Positions 13,740-26,949 of a stretch of 64,000 bases of DNA are shown piece by piece; position 1 is the first letter of the stretch; each line of letters opens with the position of its first letter. The DNA is from Morella rubra. Taxonomy: Eukaryota > Streptophyta > Magnoliopsida > Fagales > Myricaceae. Location of the stretch: positions 20,181,351 to 20,245,350 of the forward strand of contig CM025856.1 of NCBI GenBank assembly GCA_003952965.2, given 5' to 3'. A program made the position numbers and the translations under genes. The notes under the pieces are model-generated. The model was not told the DNA's origin. It did no database searches and was given only the letters and a program-made list of their open reading frames with translations.

Positions 13740-14508
13740 TTGCGGAGTGACTTGTAAGGCTACCAGAAACACGCTTTTTTACAATGGGGTTTGTATTTTG
13801 CTATTCTTATGTTTGGTCAAAGTACTATTCAAGAAGTTAAAAAAGTTTCTCAATATTTTGGTGAAAAACTAGATGTGCTGATCAAGTGGCCGGATCCACA
13901 AACAAGCGAACTCTGTGGAAAATCTCACAGTGTCTTCTTGCTGAACGTTGAGACTAGTCACAAAGTATTCTTGCTGGCCTGAGGCTCGACCTTTGGCTCG
14001 AGCGACACTCAAGACAAGTCATAGATTCATCTCGCTCCCCTAAGGCTCGAGACTGTTGTTTGCACTTACCAATTTCTCACCCCCTTGCTCGAGTGAAGGT
14101 AATGGATGATTTATAAATTCTTCTCCCTCCTCAGTGATTCTTGACCTAAATCGATCCAATTTTTCTCTTACACAATCACCATTGAATTCAACCTTCTCTT
14201 GTAAGCCTTCACAGTGCTGAAGGAGTTTGGTTCCTAGAGTTCTGGTGTTGAAGAACAAGAATGTTCGTGAAGAGTTCACAAGAAGAATGTCAGAGGTTTG
14301 AGGTGGTTACAGTATGGAGCGAGTCTAAGTACGATTGCATAGATTATTACATTGGGGTTTTCAGAGTTAGCAATAGGGTTTGTCAGTGTCTGAATCACCG
14401 TTAGTATGGATTTGAGCTCCTCAAAGGTCTGAGGTTGTTGCCGCACGAAGAGGATCTATGTAGGATCGCTTAGATTATTACATTGGAGTTGTCAAAGTCA
14501 ACGACAAG
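13740..14508 (+). other. Unassigned part of the palindrome arm
   Basis: No gene is recognised between the CRK stop and the CACTA end at 14509. A minus-strand open stretch (14279-14040) of 79 codons and a plus-strand one (13791-13982) of 63 codons resemble nothing known to me, and both recur inverted in the other arm. A repeated phrase around 14325-14365 and 14450-14500 (TAGATTATTACATTGG) suggests a small internal duplication. Confidence 0.4.
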
Positions 14509-17462
14509 CACTACAAGAAAATTGACATTAGGTGTCAAAATTTCGGGTGTCAAAATACATTTTGTCACCAAATCATGTCTTTCTATGTCAAAATAAAAAT
14601 TTCGTTACACAAGGTGAGTCAAGAATTACAAAACCATTCGGACGTCCCTAAAAAAATCCACACTGTAATTAGGGAAACGAAAGGAAAAACGTCATATATT
14701 TGTGAGTAAAAACATTCATCAGCATCTGTGAAGGCGTACGAACGTTACGCGAAGCCTTGCCCACATTGTTTGGGTGACAAAACACTGTTGTCACCCATCA
14801 GTCAAGCAAGTCAGATCGTCACAAAAGCTACAATCTCGTCCGCTCGGCCTGTTCATAACGTCCAAACATCTGGGACACGCGTTTGTTTCAGAAGACCGTG
14901 GAGAATAGTTGTGCACATCCGCACGGTTCCATCCCCTCCAGACACTTATGGCTATAATTTTAGCTAATGGTGGTACTCTACATTGCACGTTCCAGACATC
15001 TGCCAATACGCACTGATCCATCGGGTCCAAATGCCATCACTTCGAGAAGATTCTACTAACCGTTCACGATTTGCAATTTAATGCTTAGGAATCTGATTGG
15101 TCCACATGGAAAATGGCAATATCCGCACGGCATAAACGTCCTGTCCAAACGGTGTGAACGGATTTTAAAGATAAACAGAAGCCATTTGAATGGCATATTA
15201 CACCGGCCGACATTTTACATTTTGTCTCATTTCTCACAGAGGTGCATTCACGTCTTTTGTCCAAAACCTAACTATTCAGTCCAATTTTATGGAGTTCTTT
15301 CCATCCAGGTACGTTTCTCATGTTTTGTTTTCTTTTTTTTTTTTTTGTTTAAAAATCGTGTTTCTGATGTTATTTACGTAGAAAATTTCATATTAGATTT
15401 TCGACCACCACAGTTGTTTGATGGCTAATCTTTGTATTGATATGGATTGCCTAATGTTGTAGGATTGTTTAGGCTATAATTTTGTAATGTTTGGTGTTGG
15501 TTTGGGGTAGTTTTGGAGGTGGGGGAGAGGCCAACCATGGCTGAGTCAACTCGGTCCTCTTCCCCACGACATGTCCGGAGGGTTTGAAGCCGTCCGAACA
15601 GAGAGTTTTTAATTTTCTACGGTCACTTTGCTAAACATTGCCATCTTAAGAAGGCTGTGCGAACGTTATTAATTTGACGTGCGGATGGCTTTAGCTTTAT
15701 ATGTCATCGTTTAGGTTAAGATATATACTTGTGTTTAAGTGTTTCAAACTACATCGTTTTTCACCTAATGTTTGGACGATCACTTATAAGAGTGCTGACG
15801 TTGAGCCCGTAGATGCTATCCTTTTGTCTAGAATATATACACATGTTAAAAATTTATTTTTTAGGAGTATTATTGTTACGAACAATTATTCTAGCATGCG
15901 CACATTTGTTAACTAAACAGAGGTCGTTTTAGTCGATGGGTTATTTTATCGTGCTAATCATAACATGTGTATATATACTAGACAAAACGACAACGTATAA
16001 CACACAAACATCCGCACGATAAAATAACCCATCTGAATGGGTAATAAAACGACCTTGTTTAGTTAACAAATGTGCGCATGCTAGAATAATTGTTCGTAAC
16101 AATAATACTCCTAAAAAATAAATTTTTAACATGTGTATATATTCTAGACAAAAGGATAGCATCTACGGGCTCAACGTCAGCACTCTTATAAGTGATCGTC
16201 CAAACATTAGGTGAAAAACGATGTAGTTTGAAACACTTAAACACAAGTATATATCTTAACCTAAACGATGACATATAAAGCTAAAGCCATCCGCACGTCA
16301 AATTAATAACGTTCGCACAGCCTTCTTAAGATGGCAATGTTTAGCAAAGTGACCGTAGAAAATTAAAAACTCTCTGTTCGGACGGCTTCAAACCCTCCGG
16401 ACATGTCGTGGGGAAGAGGACCGAGTTGACTCAGCCATGGTTGGCCTCTCCCCCACCTCCAAAACTACCCCAAACCAACACCAAACATTACAAAATTATA
16501 GCCTAAACAATCCTACAACATTAGGCAATCCATATCAATACAAAGATTAGCCATCAAACAACTGTGGTGGCGAAAATCTAATATGAAATTTTCTACGTAA
16601 ATAACATCAGAAACACGATTTTTAAACAAAAAAAAAAAAGAAACAAAAACATGAGAAACGTACCTGGATGGAAAGAACTCCATAAAATTGGACTGAATAG
16701 TTAGGTTTTGGACAAAAGACGTGAATGCACCTCTGTGAGAAATGAGACAAAATGTAAAATGTCGGCCGGTGTAATATGCCATTCAAATGGCTTCTGTTTA
16801 TCTTTAAAATCCGTTCACACCGTTTGGACAGGACGTTTATGCCGTGCGGATATTGCCATTTTCCATGTGGACCAATCAGATTCCTAAGCATTAAATTGCA
16901 AATCGTGAACGGTTAGTAGAATCTTCTCGAAGTGATGGCATTTGGACCCGATGGATCAGTGCGTATTGGCAGATGTCTGGAACGTGCAATGTAGAGTACC
17001 ACCATTAGCTAAAATTATAGCCATAAGTGTCTGGAGGGGATGGAACCGTGCGGATGTGCACAACTATTCTCCACGGTCTTCTGAACAAACGCGTGTCCCA
17101 GATGTTTGGACGTTATGAACAGGCCGAGCGGACGAGATTGTAGCTTTTGTGACGATCTGACTTGCTTGACTGATGGGTGACAACAGTGTTTTGTCACCCA
17201 AACAATGTGGGCAAGGCTTCGCGTAACGTTCGTACGCCTTCACAGATGCTGATGAATGTTTTTACTCACAAATATATGACGTTTTTCCTTTCGTTTCCCT
17301 AATTACAGTGTGGATTTTTTTAGGGACGTCCGAATGGTTTTGTAATTCTTGACTCACCTTGTGTAACGAAATTTTTATTTTGACATAGAAAGACATGATT
17401 TGGTGACAAAATGTATTTTGACACCCGAAATTTTGACACCTAATGTCAATTTTCTTGTAGTG
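14509..17462. mobile_element. Palindromic CACTA-type element at the centre of the inverted duplication
   Basis: The element starts at 14509 with CACTACAAGAAAATTGACAT and ends at 17462 with the exact reverse complement. The termini belong to the plant CACTA superfamily and match the terminus at 7357 in 17 of the first 18 bases. Throughout the element, short sites with cores such as ATCCGCACGG, GTCCGAAC and CGTCCAAAC recur, as in subterminal binding arrays. There is no transposase. Unlike an ordinary element, the two halves are near-perfect reverse complements up to a spacer of about 58 bp (15956-16013). The flanking triplets are AAG on the left and CTT on the right, that is inverted rather than a direct target duplication. 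Confidence 0.8.
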
Positions 17463-18235
17463 CTTGTCGTTGACTTTGACAACTCCAATGTAATAATCTA
17501 AGCGATCCTACATAGATCCTCTTCGTGCGGCAACAACCTCAGACCTTTGAGGAGCTCAAATCCATACTAACGGTGATTCAGACACTGACAAACCCTATTG
17601 CTAACTCTGAAAACCCCAATGTAATAATCTATGCAATCGTACTTAGACTCGCTCCATACTGTAACCACCTCAAACCTCTGACATTCTTCTTGTGAACTCT
17701 TCACGAACATTCTTGTTCTTCAACACCAGAACTCTAGGAACCAAACTCCTTCAGCACTGTGAAGGCTTACAAGAGAAGGTTGAATTCAATGGTGATTGTG
17801 TAAGAGAAAAATTGGATCGATTTAGGTCAAGAATCACTGAGGAGGGAGAAGAATTTATAAATCATCCATTACCTTCACTCGAGCAAGGGGGTGAGAAATT
17901 GGTAAGTGCAAACAACAGTCTCGAGCCTTAGGGGAGCGAGATGAATCTATGACTTGTCTTGAGTGTCGCTCGAGCCAAAGGTCGAGCCTCAGGCCAGCAA
18001 GAATACTTTGTGACTAGTCTCAACGTTCAGCAAGAAGACACTGTGAGATTTTCCACAGAGTTCGCTTGTTTGTGGATCCGGCCACTTGATCAGCACATCT
18101 AGTTTTTCACCAAAATATTGAGAAACTTTTTTAACTTCTTGAATAGTACTTTGACCAAACATAAGAATAGCAAAATACAAACCCCATTGTAAAAAAGCGT
18201 GTTTCTGGTAGCCTTACAAGTCACTCCGCAACAAC

Positions 18236-19787
<1,552 letters not shown>

Positions 19788-20026
19788 GGCGGAACAAGTT
19801 AGTACTGCATTTAAGATAAAATGGTGTTCTTGCATTAAATGAGTAATACAGCAACGATCTCAGTATTGTCAGATCACAGAGACTGCCTATTATTGGCCAA
19901 TACTTTAATTCAAACCTTATGTAATAAATTTCATATATTTACTGGCTGTGAAACAGCTTTGTTTACTGTTTGCGAAAAGCACACAGCAGACTGTCACTTC
20001 AAATCATGATTATGCGGCATACTTTC

Positions 20027-21270
20027 TATCATATCCCAAGTTATTAAACATCACATGCATATTGTTATGATATCTTGTTTGATATTAGTAGTGCATTTAG
20101 GGGATACGTAGTGACTAAGAGAGAGTATTTAGTACTTGAGATACTAAGTTCGAAAATAATTAGAGTACACATGCAACTGAGTTATTGTTCAAGAGATTGA
20201 GGAGTACGCATTGGATCAATTTAAATTTTTAAGCTAGTAGATCGTTTTATCTCGAAACCTTGATTAGGACCTGATTAAGTGAGATTTGGAGTTCGCGTGC
20301 AACTAGGTTGTTGTTCAGAATGTTGAGGAGCTCGTATTGGATCAATTTAATTTTTTAAGCAAGTAGGACGTTTTTGTCTCAAAAACCGAACCACATGATT
20401 TTTATTCTACTAATATGCCGGGAGTTCATCCACGAGCTTATGGTCCAATTTTGGAGACTTTTTATTTTTCGGAAGTAAGTCGATTTTTGAATTGTGGATA
20501 GAGATGAATTGGGGATAGAGATGAATTACGGATAAAGATAAAATTTTGGATAGAGATGACACATAAGAAGCACGACCAATCAAGGCTAGAAAGCATGACC
20601 AAAAAGGCTAAACCTAGAGAAGCACGAGGTGTCAAACCGTAGGAGTTTCAGTGGCGACTCGCCATAGCTACCATGCCTTGCAGCTGTTGTAGGTTGCTAG
20701 GTGTCAACGTGAGGTGAATGTAGCTTTTTGAGTCACCAAACGAGACTAGAAACGTGTCGCGATGTGATGAACCAAGCTTGCCTATAAATAGGGGGTGGCC
20801 GGCCATTTAAACTCACACCATCTCATTAGCAAATTGTGGGTTAAGCTTGAGATTAGTAGAGAAGTGCAGTAGAAGCAAGAATGAGGAAATCACTTAGTGA
20901 AGATTAGTGAAGATCAAAGTCGCTTAGAGGTAAATTTTAGTTGGTTATCTTTGATTTTGATTCAAGTTTTCAAGATGATTATTGTGAATCTCTTGTCTTT
21001 ATTATTCTAGAATCTCTTAATGTTGATTAGCATTTTTCTATTTCCTATTGTTCTTGATGTTCTTCGTGTTCTTGATGAAGAACAAGCTCGTCCTTTCGAA
21101 AAAGTATCATTTTCAAAGTTCGATTCGTTTTCAAGTTTTTTTCAACTTTGATCCATTTCTTTTCAAAATTTCTTTCAAAAGTTATTTTTCAAAGCTTTGA
21201 ATATATTTCTTTCCTTTTGATTTCAATACTTTTCATATCAAAATTAGTATTTTCTATGTGGTGATTAAGT
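20027..21270 (+). mobile_element. Inverted copy of the 5' part of the solo LTR, truncated by the gap
   Basis: Begins TATCATATCCCAAG right after CTTTC (the inverted target-site copy at 20022-20026) and reproduces the LTR of the left arm, including the TATAAATAG box at 20783-20791. It continues into the N run, so how much of the LTR was copied is unknown. Confidence 0.65.
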
Positions 21271-22270
21271 NNNNNNNNNNNNNNNNNNNNNNNNNNNNNN
21301 NNNNNNNNNNNNNNNNNNNNNNNNNNNNNNNNNNNNNNNNNNNNNNNNNNNNNNNNNNNNNNNNNNNNNNNNNNNNNNNNNNNNNNNNNNNNNNNNNNNN
21401 NNNNNNNNNNNNNNNNNNNNNNNNNNNNNNNNNNNNNNNNNNNNNNNNNNNNNNNNNNNNNNNNNNNNNNNNNNNNNNNNNNNNNNNNNNNNNNNNNNNN
21501 NNNNNNNNNNNNNNNNNNNNNNNNNNNNNNNNNNNNNNNNNNNNNNNNNNNNNNNNNNNNNNNNNNNNNNNNNNNNNNNNNNNNNNNNNNNNNNNNNNNN
21601 NNNNNNNNNNNNNNNNNNNNNNNNNNNNNNNNNNNNNNNNNNNNNNNNNNNNNNNNNNNNNNNNNNNNNNNNNNNNNNNNNNNNNNNNNNNNNNNNNNNN
21701 NNNNNNNNNNNNNNNNNNNNNNNNNNNNNNNNNNNNNNNNNNNNNNNNNNNNNNNNNNNNNNNNNNNNNNNNNNNNNNNNNNNNNNNNNNNNNNNNNNNN
21801 NNNNNNNNNNNNNNNNNNNNNNNNNNNNNNNNNNNNNNNNNNNNNNNNNNNNNNNNNNNNNNNNNNNNNNNNNNNNNNNNNNNNNNNNNNNNNNNNNNNN
21901 NNNNNNNNNNNNNNNNNNNNNNNNNNNNNNNNNNNNNNNNNNNNNNNNNNNNNNNNNNNNNNNNNNNNNNNNNNNNNNNNNNNNNNNNNNNNNNNNNNNN
22001 NNNNNNNNNNNNNNNNNNNNNNNNNNNNNNNNNNNNNNNNNNNNNNNNNNNNNNNNNNNNNNNNNNNNNNNNNNNNNNNNNNNNNNNNNNNNNNNNNNNN
22101 NNNNNNNNNNNNNNNNNNNNNNNNNNNNNNNNNNNNNNNNNNNNNNNNNNNNNNNNNNNNNNNNNNNNNNNNNNNNNNNNNNNNNNNNNNNNNNNNNNNN
22201 NNNNNNNNNNNNNNNNNNNNNNNNNNNNNNNNNNNNNNNNNNNNNNNNNNNNNNNNNNNNNNNNNNNNNN
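21271..22270. other. Assembly gap of exactly 1,000 N
   Basis: An unbroken run of 1,000 N. The round size suggests a placeholder rather than a measured length. It hides the outer boundary of the palindrome and the left boundary of the pararetroviral block. Open frames reported across it are artefacts. Confidence 0.99.
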
Positions 22271-22759
22271 GGAATGTATTCTTCGAATAATGTTTCATCA
22301 ATGATATTGTCAATGGTAGTATATGTAAGCACGAGATATGAATCATAAATGATATTGAGGAATAAGAATGCAAGTAAAGTATTTCCAAGTACTGTTAAGC
22401 AATACAGTCATAGCAATTAAAACAGAAAGATCTTGACTCATATTGAAAGTTTTAAAAGTACAATGGATATAGAGATAAAACGTAGATACAGAGGTTACAC
22501 TTACAAACAAACTGAAAGTAGAAAGCAGAAAGCAGAAGCAGATAATGAAACTTGATTGCGGAAAGCAAAGGAAATTGATTTTTGGAAAGCAAAGATGCGA
22601 AAGTAGAAGGCTTGATTATTGTATGGAAGGATAAGAGAAGACTGGATGGTAAAGGTTTGCTTTTTTGAAGGGAAGGGAAGACTTGATTTTACTGAAGGTA
22701 AAAGATGTGCGGAAATAGAGAGATGTTTTGAGAGAGAAAGAGAAGAAAATCGATTTGTA

Positions 22760-23585
22760 TCATTTTTATTAAAAGATAATGTAAATGAACCATCATTGTG
22801 CCGAGTAAAATATTCTATTTGTTTGTTTTCTTTTTTAGAGGAGGTACTACTAAAGGTAATTTCCAATCATCTGGTAATATAATATCATCCCATTTGATCA
22901 TACGAGGAATTGTAATATTTGAAAATTCATTATTAGTAGTTAAAAGTAAAGTTTCACCAATGAGGACGAACTTTTGATCGAGGATCAAGAGTTGTCTTCA
23001 TTAATTTGTAGTGAAGGCGATATATGACAGCAAGGTATTGAGCACCTTCCATCATATCATGACCCATAGATTTGATATTTAATATTAAAGAATGTAAAAT
23101 AGTAGGATCAGATAAAGAAAGAGGAAAACAAAGATAGCAATTAAAGTAAATAGGACCTTGATGTAAAGAAGATTCGACTATTCCAAGCAAAGAATTCAAA
23201 AATTGATTATGACGTCCATCGCGTAAACATAAAAGAACAGAAGCATTTATACCTTGACGGGTTAAGGAGTAATGGCTATTTGTACTAAACCCATATGCAT
23301 ATATTTAAAACCTTGATTTTTATGATGTTGAATCATATTTGACTGAATTAAATGAATTATTTCATATTCTTTACCAATAGGAATTAACTGTTCAATGGTT
23401 TTAATAACATAATCAGTATGGAAAGCAAAGGTAGACTTTTTATATAAATGTGAATCTTTAACTTTAGGAATTACCCAATTGTTTAATGGCTTATTTTGAC
23501 CTAATGAAATGTGATAATCATCAGTATTGAGATGCGATGCAGATGATGCGGTATTATCAATACAATTGCTACTGTCCATATTCAT
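22760..23585 (-). pseudogene. Pararetroviral movement-protein (30K superfamily) remnant, frameshifted
   Basis: Two open pieces on the minus strand (23585-23262 and 23199-22954) resemble the N-terminal and central parts of caulimovirid movement proteins, which line plasmodesmata for cell-to-cell spread. The two pieces lie in different frames, with a break between about 23270 and 23200. The C-terminal continuation is eroded and runs into a promoter/leader copy near 22755. The gene starts about 290 bp after the primer-binding site, as expected for the first gene of such genomes. Identification rests on the overall motif pattern and the adjacent primer-binding site, not on a search. Confidence 0.7.
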
Positions 23586-23875
23586 ACTATTAGAACTTCC
23601 AGAGGTAAAACTACGTCGACTATTTGTTCATCTAAATATCCTGTTTAAATTATAGTATGCTTTTGAGATTAAATAGTCAAACAGGTCGCACCAACCGGGT
23701 CCGGCCTTTCTCACGGCTAATCCAACGGTATTCAGGTGAAGTCCAACACTTGAACTAGGTAATAACAAAAGACAATAACTATAACGTAAACCGAACACTT
23801 AGAGGAGCAAAAGTTTTGGTAGAATTAAAGGGAGTTGAATAGTAAAAAGTATGGAGGTAATGCAGATGAGTGATT

Positions 23876-23887
23876 GGCTCTGATACC
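23876..23887 (-). promoter_or_regulatory. tRNA-Met-type primer-binding site of the pararetrovirus
   Basis: On the minus strand the 12 bases GGTATCAGAGCC complement the 3' end of plant initiator tRNA-Met, the usual primer for caulimovirid reverse transcription. It precedes the movement-protein remnant in the same orientation. Immediately on its other side a promoter copy begins in the opposite direction, so a rearrangement breakpoint lies at about 23886. Confidence 0.75.
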
Positions 23888-24230
23888 TGTGCACTTTTCC
23901 AAGAATACCCTTACTATTCCAAAATATCAAAGGACTTCTTTGGTCATTTGTCCTGTTCCCTTTTCGATATAAACGACCCTCGTTTCTTATTTCAAAGAGC
24001 GAGAAAACATTTCAGCCTTCTCTTTCTCTCTCAAAACATCTCTCTATTTCCACATCTTTTACCTTCAGTAAAATCAAGCCTTCCCTTCCCTTCAAAAAAG
24101 CAAACTTTACCATCTAGTCTTCTCTTATCCTTCCATACAATAATCAAGCCTTCTACTTTCGCATCTTTGCTTTCCAAAAATCAATTTCCTTTTCTTTCCG
24201 CAATCAAGTTTCATTACCTGCTTCTGCTTT
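23886..24230 (+). promoter_or_regulatory. Pararetroviral promoter and leader, plus-strand copy
   Basis: Contains a TATA-like box in CCCTTTTCGATATAAACGAC (about 23957-23976), then a pyrimidine-rich leader with CTTTCTCTCTCAAAACATCT. This is the layout of a 35S-type promoter and its leader. The same region recurs on the minus strand near 25,800-25,990, where the box reads TATATAAAC, and in part near 22,640-22,755. Whether any copy is active is unknown. Confidence 0.6.
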
Positions 24231-25405
24231 CTACTTCCAGTTTGTTTGTAAGTGTAACATCTGTATCTACGTTTTATCTCTGTATCCATTGTACTTTTAA
24301 AACTTTCAATATGAGTCAAGATCTTTCTGTTTTAATTGCTATGACTGTATTGCTTAACCGTACTTAGAATACTTTACTTGCATTCTTATTTCTCAATATC
24401 ATTTACAGTTCATACATTGAGCATACCTACCTGAATATTAATTTCATGGATGAAACATTGTTCGAAGAATACGATTCCGATTATTCTGAACCATTTCGTA
24501 ATTTGAAAAATATCACATATTATGACTATAACGCATGGACTTTTAGCTTTATTTTTTGAAAATAAAACCCATCGTCACACATGGTTTCATAAGATTTAAA
24601 GGTTTTCAATGCCCTAACGATGCCCATTGGTTTATCCAGTGGTGGGATCGTTTCATGCTGATGAAAAATTATTACCTCCAGGATTGAAATCTGCCTATGA
24701 CAAATAGGGCTGTTGATCCTCATGATACCCCCAGCTAATTACACCCAGGTGTTATGCTCATCTGTGGAATGCATTGATATGTCAGAATAATCGGAATCGT
24801 ATTCTTCGAACAATGTTTCTACTTCCAGTTTGTTTGTAAGTGTAACCTCTGTATCTATGTTTTATCTCTGTATCCATTGTACTTTTAAAACTTTCAATAT
24901 GAGTCAAGATCTTTCTGTTTTAATTGCTATGACTGTATTGCTTAACAGTACTTGGAATACTTTACTTGCATTCTTATTTCTCAATATCATTTACAGTTCA
25001 TACATTGAGCATACCTACCTGAATATTAATTTCATGGATGAAACATTGTTCGAAGAATACGATTCCGATTATTCTGAACCATTTCAATTTGAAAAATATC
25101 ACATATTATGACTATGTTGACCTGGGTTTAATTTATTTTTTGAAAATAAAACCGTCGTCATACATGGTTCATAAGATTTAAAGGCTTTCAATGCCTTGAA
25201 ATAATGCCCCATTGGTTTAAACCAGTGGTGGGATCGTTATGGTGCTGATGAGAAATTATTACCTCCAGGATTGAAATCTGTATGACAAATGGGCTGTTGA
25301 TCCTCATGATACCCCCAGCTAATTACACCCAGGTGTTATGCTCATCTGTGGAATGCATTGATATGTCAGAATAATCGGAATCGTATTCTTCGAACAATGT
25401 TTCAT
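24231..25405 (+). repeat. 588 bp tandem duplication within the pararetroviral block
   Basis: CTACTTCCAGTTTGTTTGTA occurs at 24231 and again at 24819; the sequence that follows each is the same for about 580 bp with scattered substitutions and small indels. Each unit carries the end of the leader, a short ATG-led open frame (MDETLFEEYDSDYSEPF), a noncoding block, and a 37 bp inverted copy of the frame start (about 24783-24819 in unit 1, about 25368-25404 in unit 2). Each unit therefore ends in a partial foldback. Confidence 0.8.
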
Positions 25406-26060
25406 CCATGAAATTAATATTCAGGTAGGTATGCTCAATGTATGAACTGTAAATGATATTGAGAAATAAGAATGCAAGTAAAGTATTCTAAGTACGGTTA
25501 AGCAATACAGTCATAGCAATTAAAACAGAAAGATCTTGACTCATATTGAAAGTTTTAAAAGTACAATGGATACAGAGATAAAACGTAGATACAGATGTTA
25601 CACTTACAAACAAACTGGAAGTAGAAAGCAGAAGCAGGTAATGAAACTTGATTGCGGAAAGGAAAGGAAATTGATTTTTGGAAAGCAAAGATGCGAAAGT
25701 AGAAGGCTTGATTATTGTATGAAAGGATAAGAGAAGACTGAATAGTAAATGGAAGAAAAGTTTGCTTTTTTAAAAGGAAGGGAAGGCTTGATTTTTTTAA
25801 AGGTAAAAGATGTGCGGAGTAGAGATATTTTGTGAGAGAAAGAGAAGGCTGAAATGTTTTCTCGCTCTTTGAAATGAGAGACGAGGTCGTTTATATAGAA
25901 AAGGGAACAAGACAAATGACCAAAGAAGTCCTCTGATATTTTGGAATAGTAAGGGTATTCTTGGAAAAGTGCACAGGAATAAAACAGTATCAGGGGTATA
26001 ATCGAAAAGTGATATCTGGAACAGTAAAGACTGTCGGCAGGAACAATACTCTTATCTTGA
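25365..26060 (-). repeat. Inverted promoter/leader copy of the pararetroviral block
   Basis: Reverse complement of 23886-24500 with more than 90 percent identity by eye. On the minus strand it runs from upstream sequence with several CTGTCGG words (about 26025-26095), through a TATATAAAC box (about 25890-25900), into the leader and the short MDETLFEEY frame. Together with the plus-strand copies it forms a 2 kb inverted repeat. Confidence 0.8.
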
Positions 26061-26090
26061 ACAGTAGCTTCTGTCGGGAACAACAGTGGC

Positions 26091-26729
26091 GGCTGTCGGT
26101 GTATCCCCTAAGCAATGTAAAAAACTACTGAAGGGTTGCGTTTATATTTTTTTGCTGATATTGAATATCATTCTGAACGCTGAAACAGAAGAAGAGGCAT
26201 GTTTGCTAAAAGATTTGGAGCTTATTGGGATTGAGTTCACTATTTCTGTGACATATTTTGATTGTTATAACATAGTTGCTTATTGGGATTGAGTAAATAG
26301 CTTTATTTCCAAAGCCTTGGACAACCTACGAGGGTGCCAAATTCATGGGCAGTGGAAACAGTTCAAACTCCGGGTGCTGCTTCATGAGAATACAGCGAAA
26401 GTATGCTCAAGAAGTGAATCGAGCAGCAGCAAAATCATAACAGAAGTCATTCAAACATTTCCGTGAAATCACAGAAAATTAACAGAATAATATAATACGG
26501 GACTCATTAGAAAGCTGACTGAATTTCCTTTAAAACTGTAATTTGTTTGACTTAAAATCTTTCAAATAGACCCAAATCCAAGCTTCCCAAGTTGCTTAAG
26601 AGTTGCTAGCATTTCAAACATATGCAATCTACAGTTGGTGTTTCCATATCATATCTCAGGTAAAAAATCCAAAATCCATATCATATTTCAGACATATGCA
26701 ATCTACATCGTTTAATATAAAATAAATAA
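26091..26729. other. Unassigned DNA between the pararetrovirus and the LHCB7 duplicate
   Basis: A 68-codon open frame (26086-26292) and short AT-rich stretches are visible, but nothing that I can relate to a known protein or RNA. CATATGCAATCTACA occurs twice (about 26620 and 26693), a short direct repeat. Confidence 0.4.
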
Positions 26730-26886
26730 AACTCGGTTTTACCGGCTGGTGCCGGGTAACCCAGAAATCGGTAAAATCACTGGAATTTTCAACATGTAGG
26801 CCACCGGCACTGGCACCGATTAGGAGGGATACCGGGAATCTAGTGCAGGTGGAACGGGGATCTCCCGGTTTAGTTGAACAGCCCTA
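26730..26886. mobile_element. Possible hAT MITE fragment
   Basis: A GC-richer patch with repeated ACCGGCA/CCGGGAT words ends in GTTGAACAGCCCTA. On the minus strand that is TAGGGCTGTTCAAC, similar in style to the TAGGG(G/C)TG ends of the hAT element at 45013. A matching other end and an 8 bp target duplication were not found, so this is a weak call. Confidence 0.3.
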
Positions 26887-26949
26887 CAGCCAAGAGAGGT
26901 TGCATAGGGGGGAGCAGCTCCCCCCGCTGCCGGAAACGGAAGAGCTATA

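Larger units (their letters stand above)
22271..26090. mobile_element. Rearranged endogenous plant pararetrovirus (Caulimoviridae-like) block
   Basis: The block joins a movement-protein gene remnant (minus strand, 23585 to about 22760), a tRNA-Met-type primer-binding site on the minus strand (23876-23887) and four copies of a promoter/leader region: about 22271-22755 (minus), 23886-24500 (plus), 24819-25095 (plus, partial) and about 25365-26060 (minus). No capsid, protease, reverse transcriptase or RNase H coding is visible. The mix of direct and inverted copies is typical of endogenous caulimovirid loci; florendovirus- or petuvirus-like affiliation is a guess. Because of frameshifts, missing genes and inversions the locus cannot encode a complete virus. 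Confidence 0.72.

Noticed and set aside
15701..16274. Matching 71-codon frames in the two arms, taken at first as a conserved small protein
   Set aside because: Identity simply follows from the palindrome; no resemblance to a known protein.
21189..22388. Long open frames spanning the N run on both strands
   Set aside because: They exist only because N codons are not stops; there is no sequence to support them.
22954..23585. Movement-protein remnant as a live virus gene
   Set aside because: A frame break separates its two pieces and its 3' end is replaced by a leader copy; no polymerase genes accompany it.
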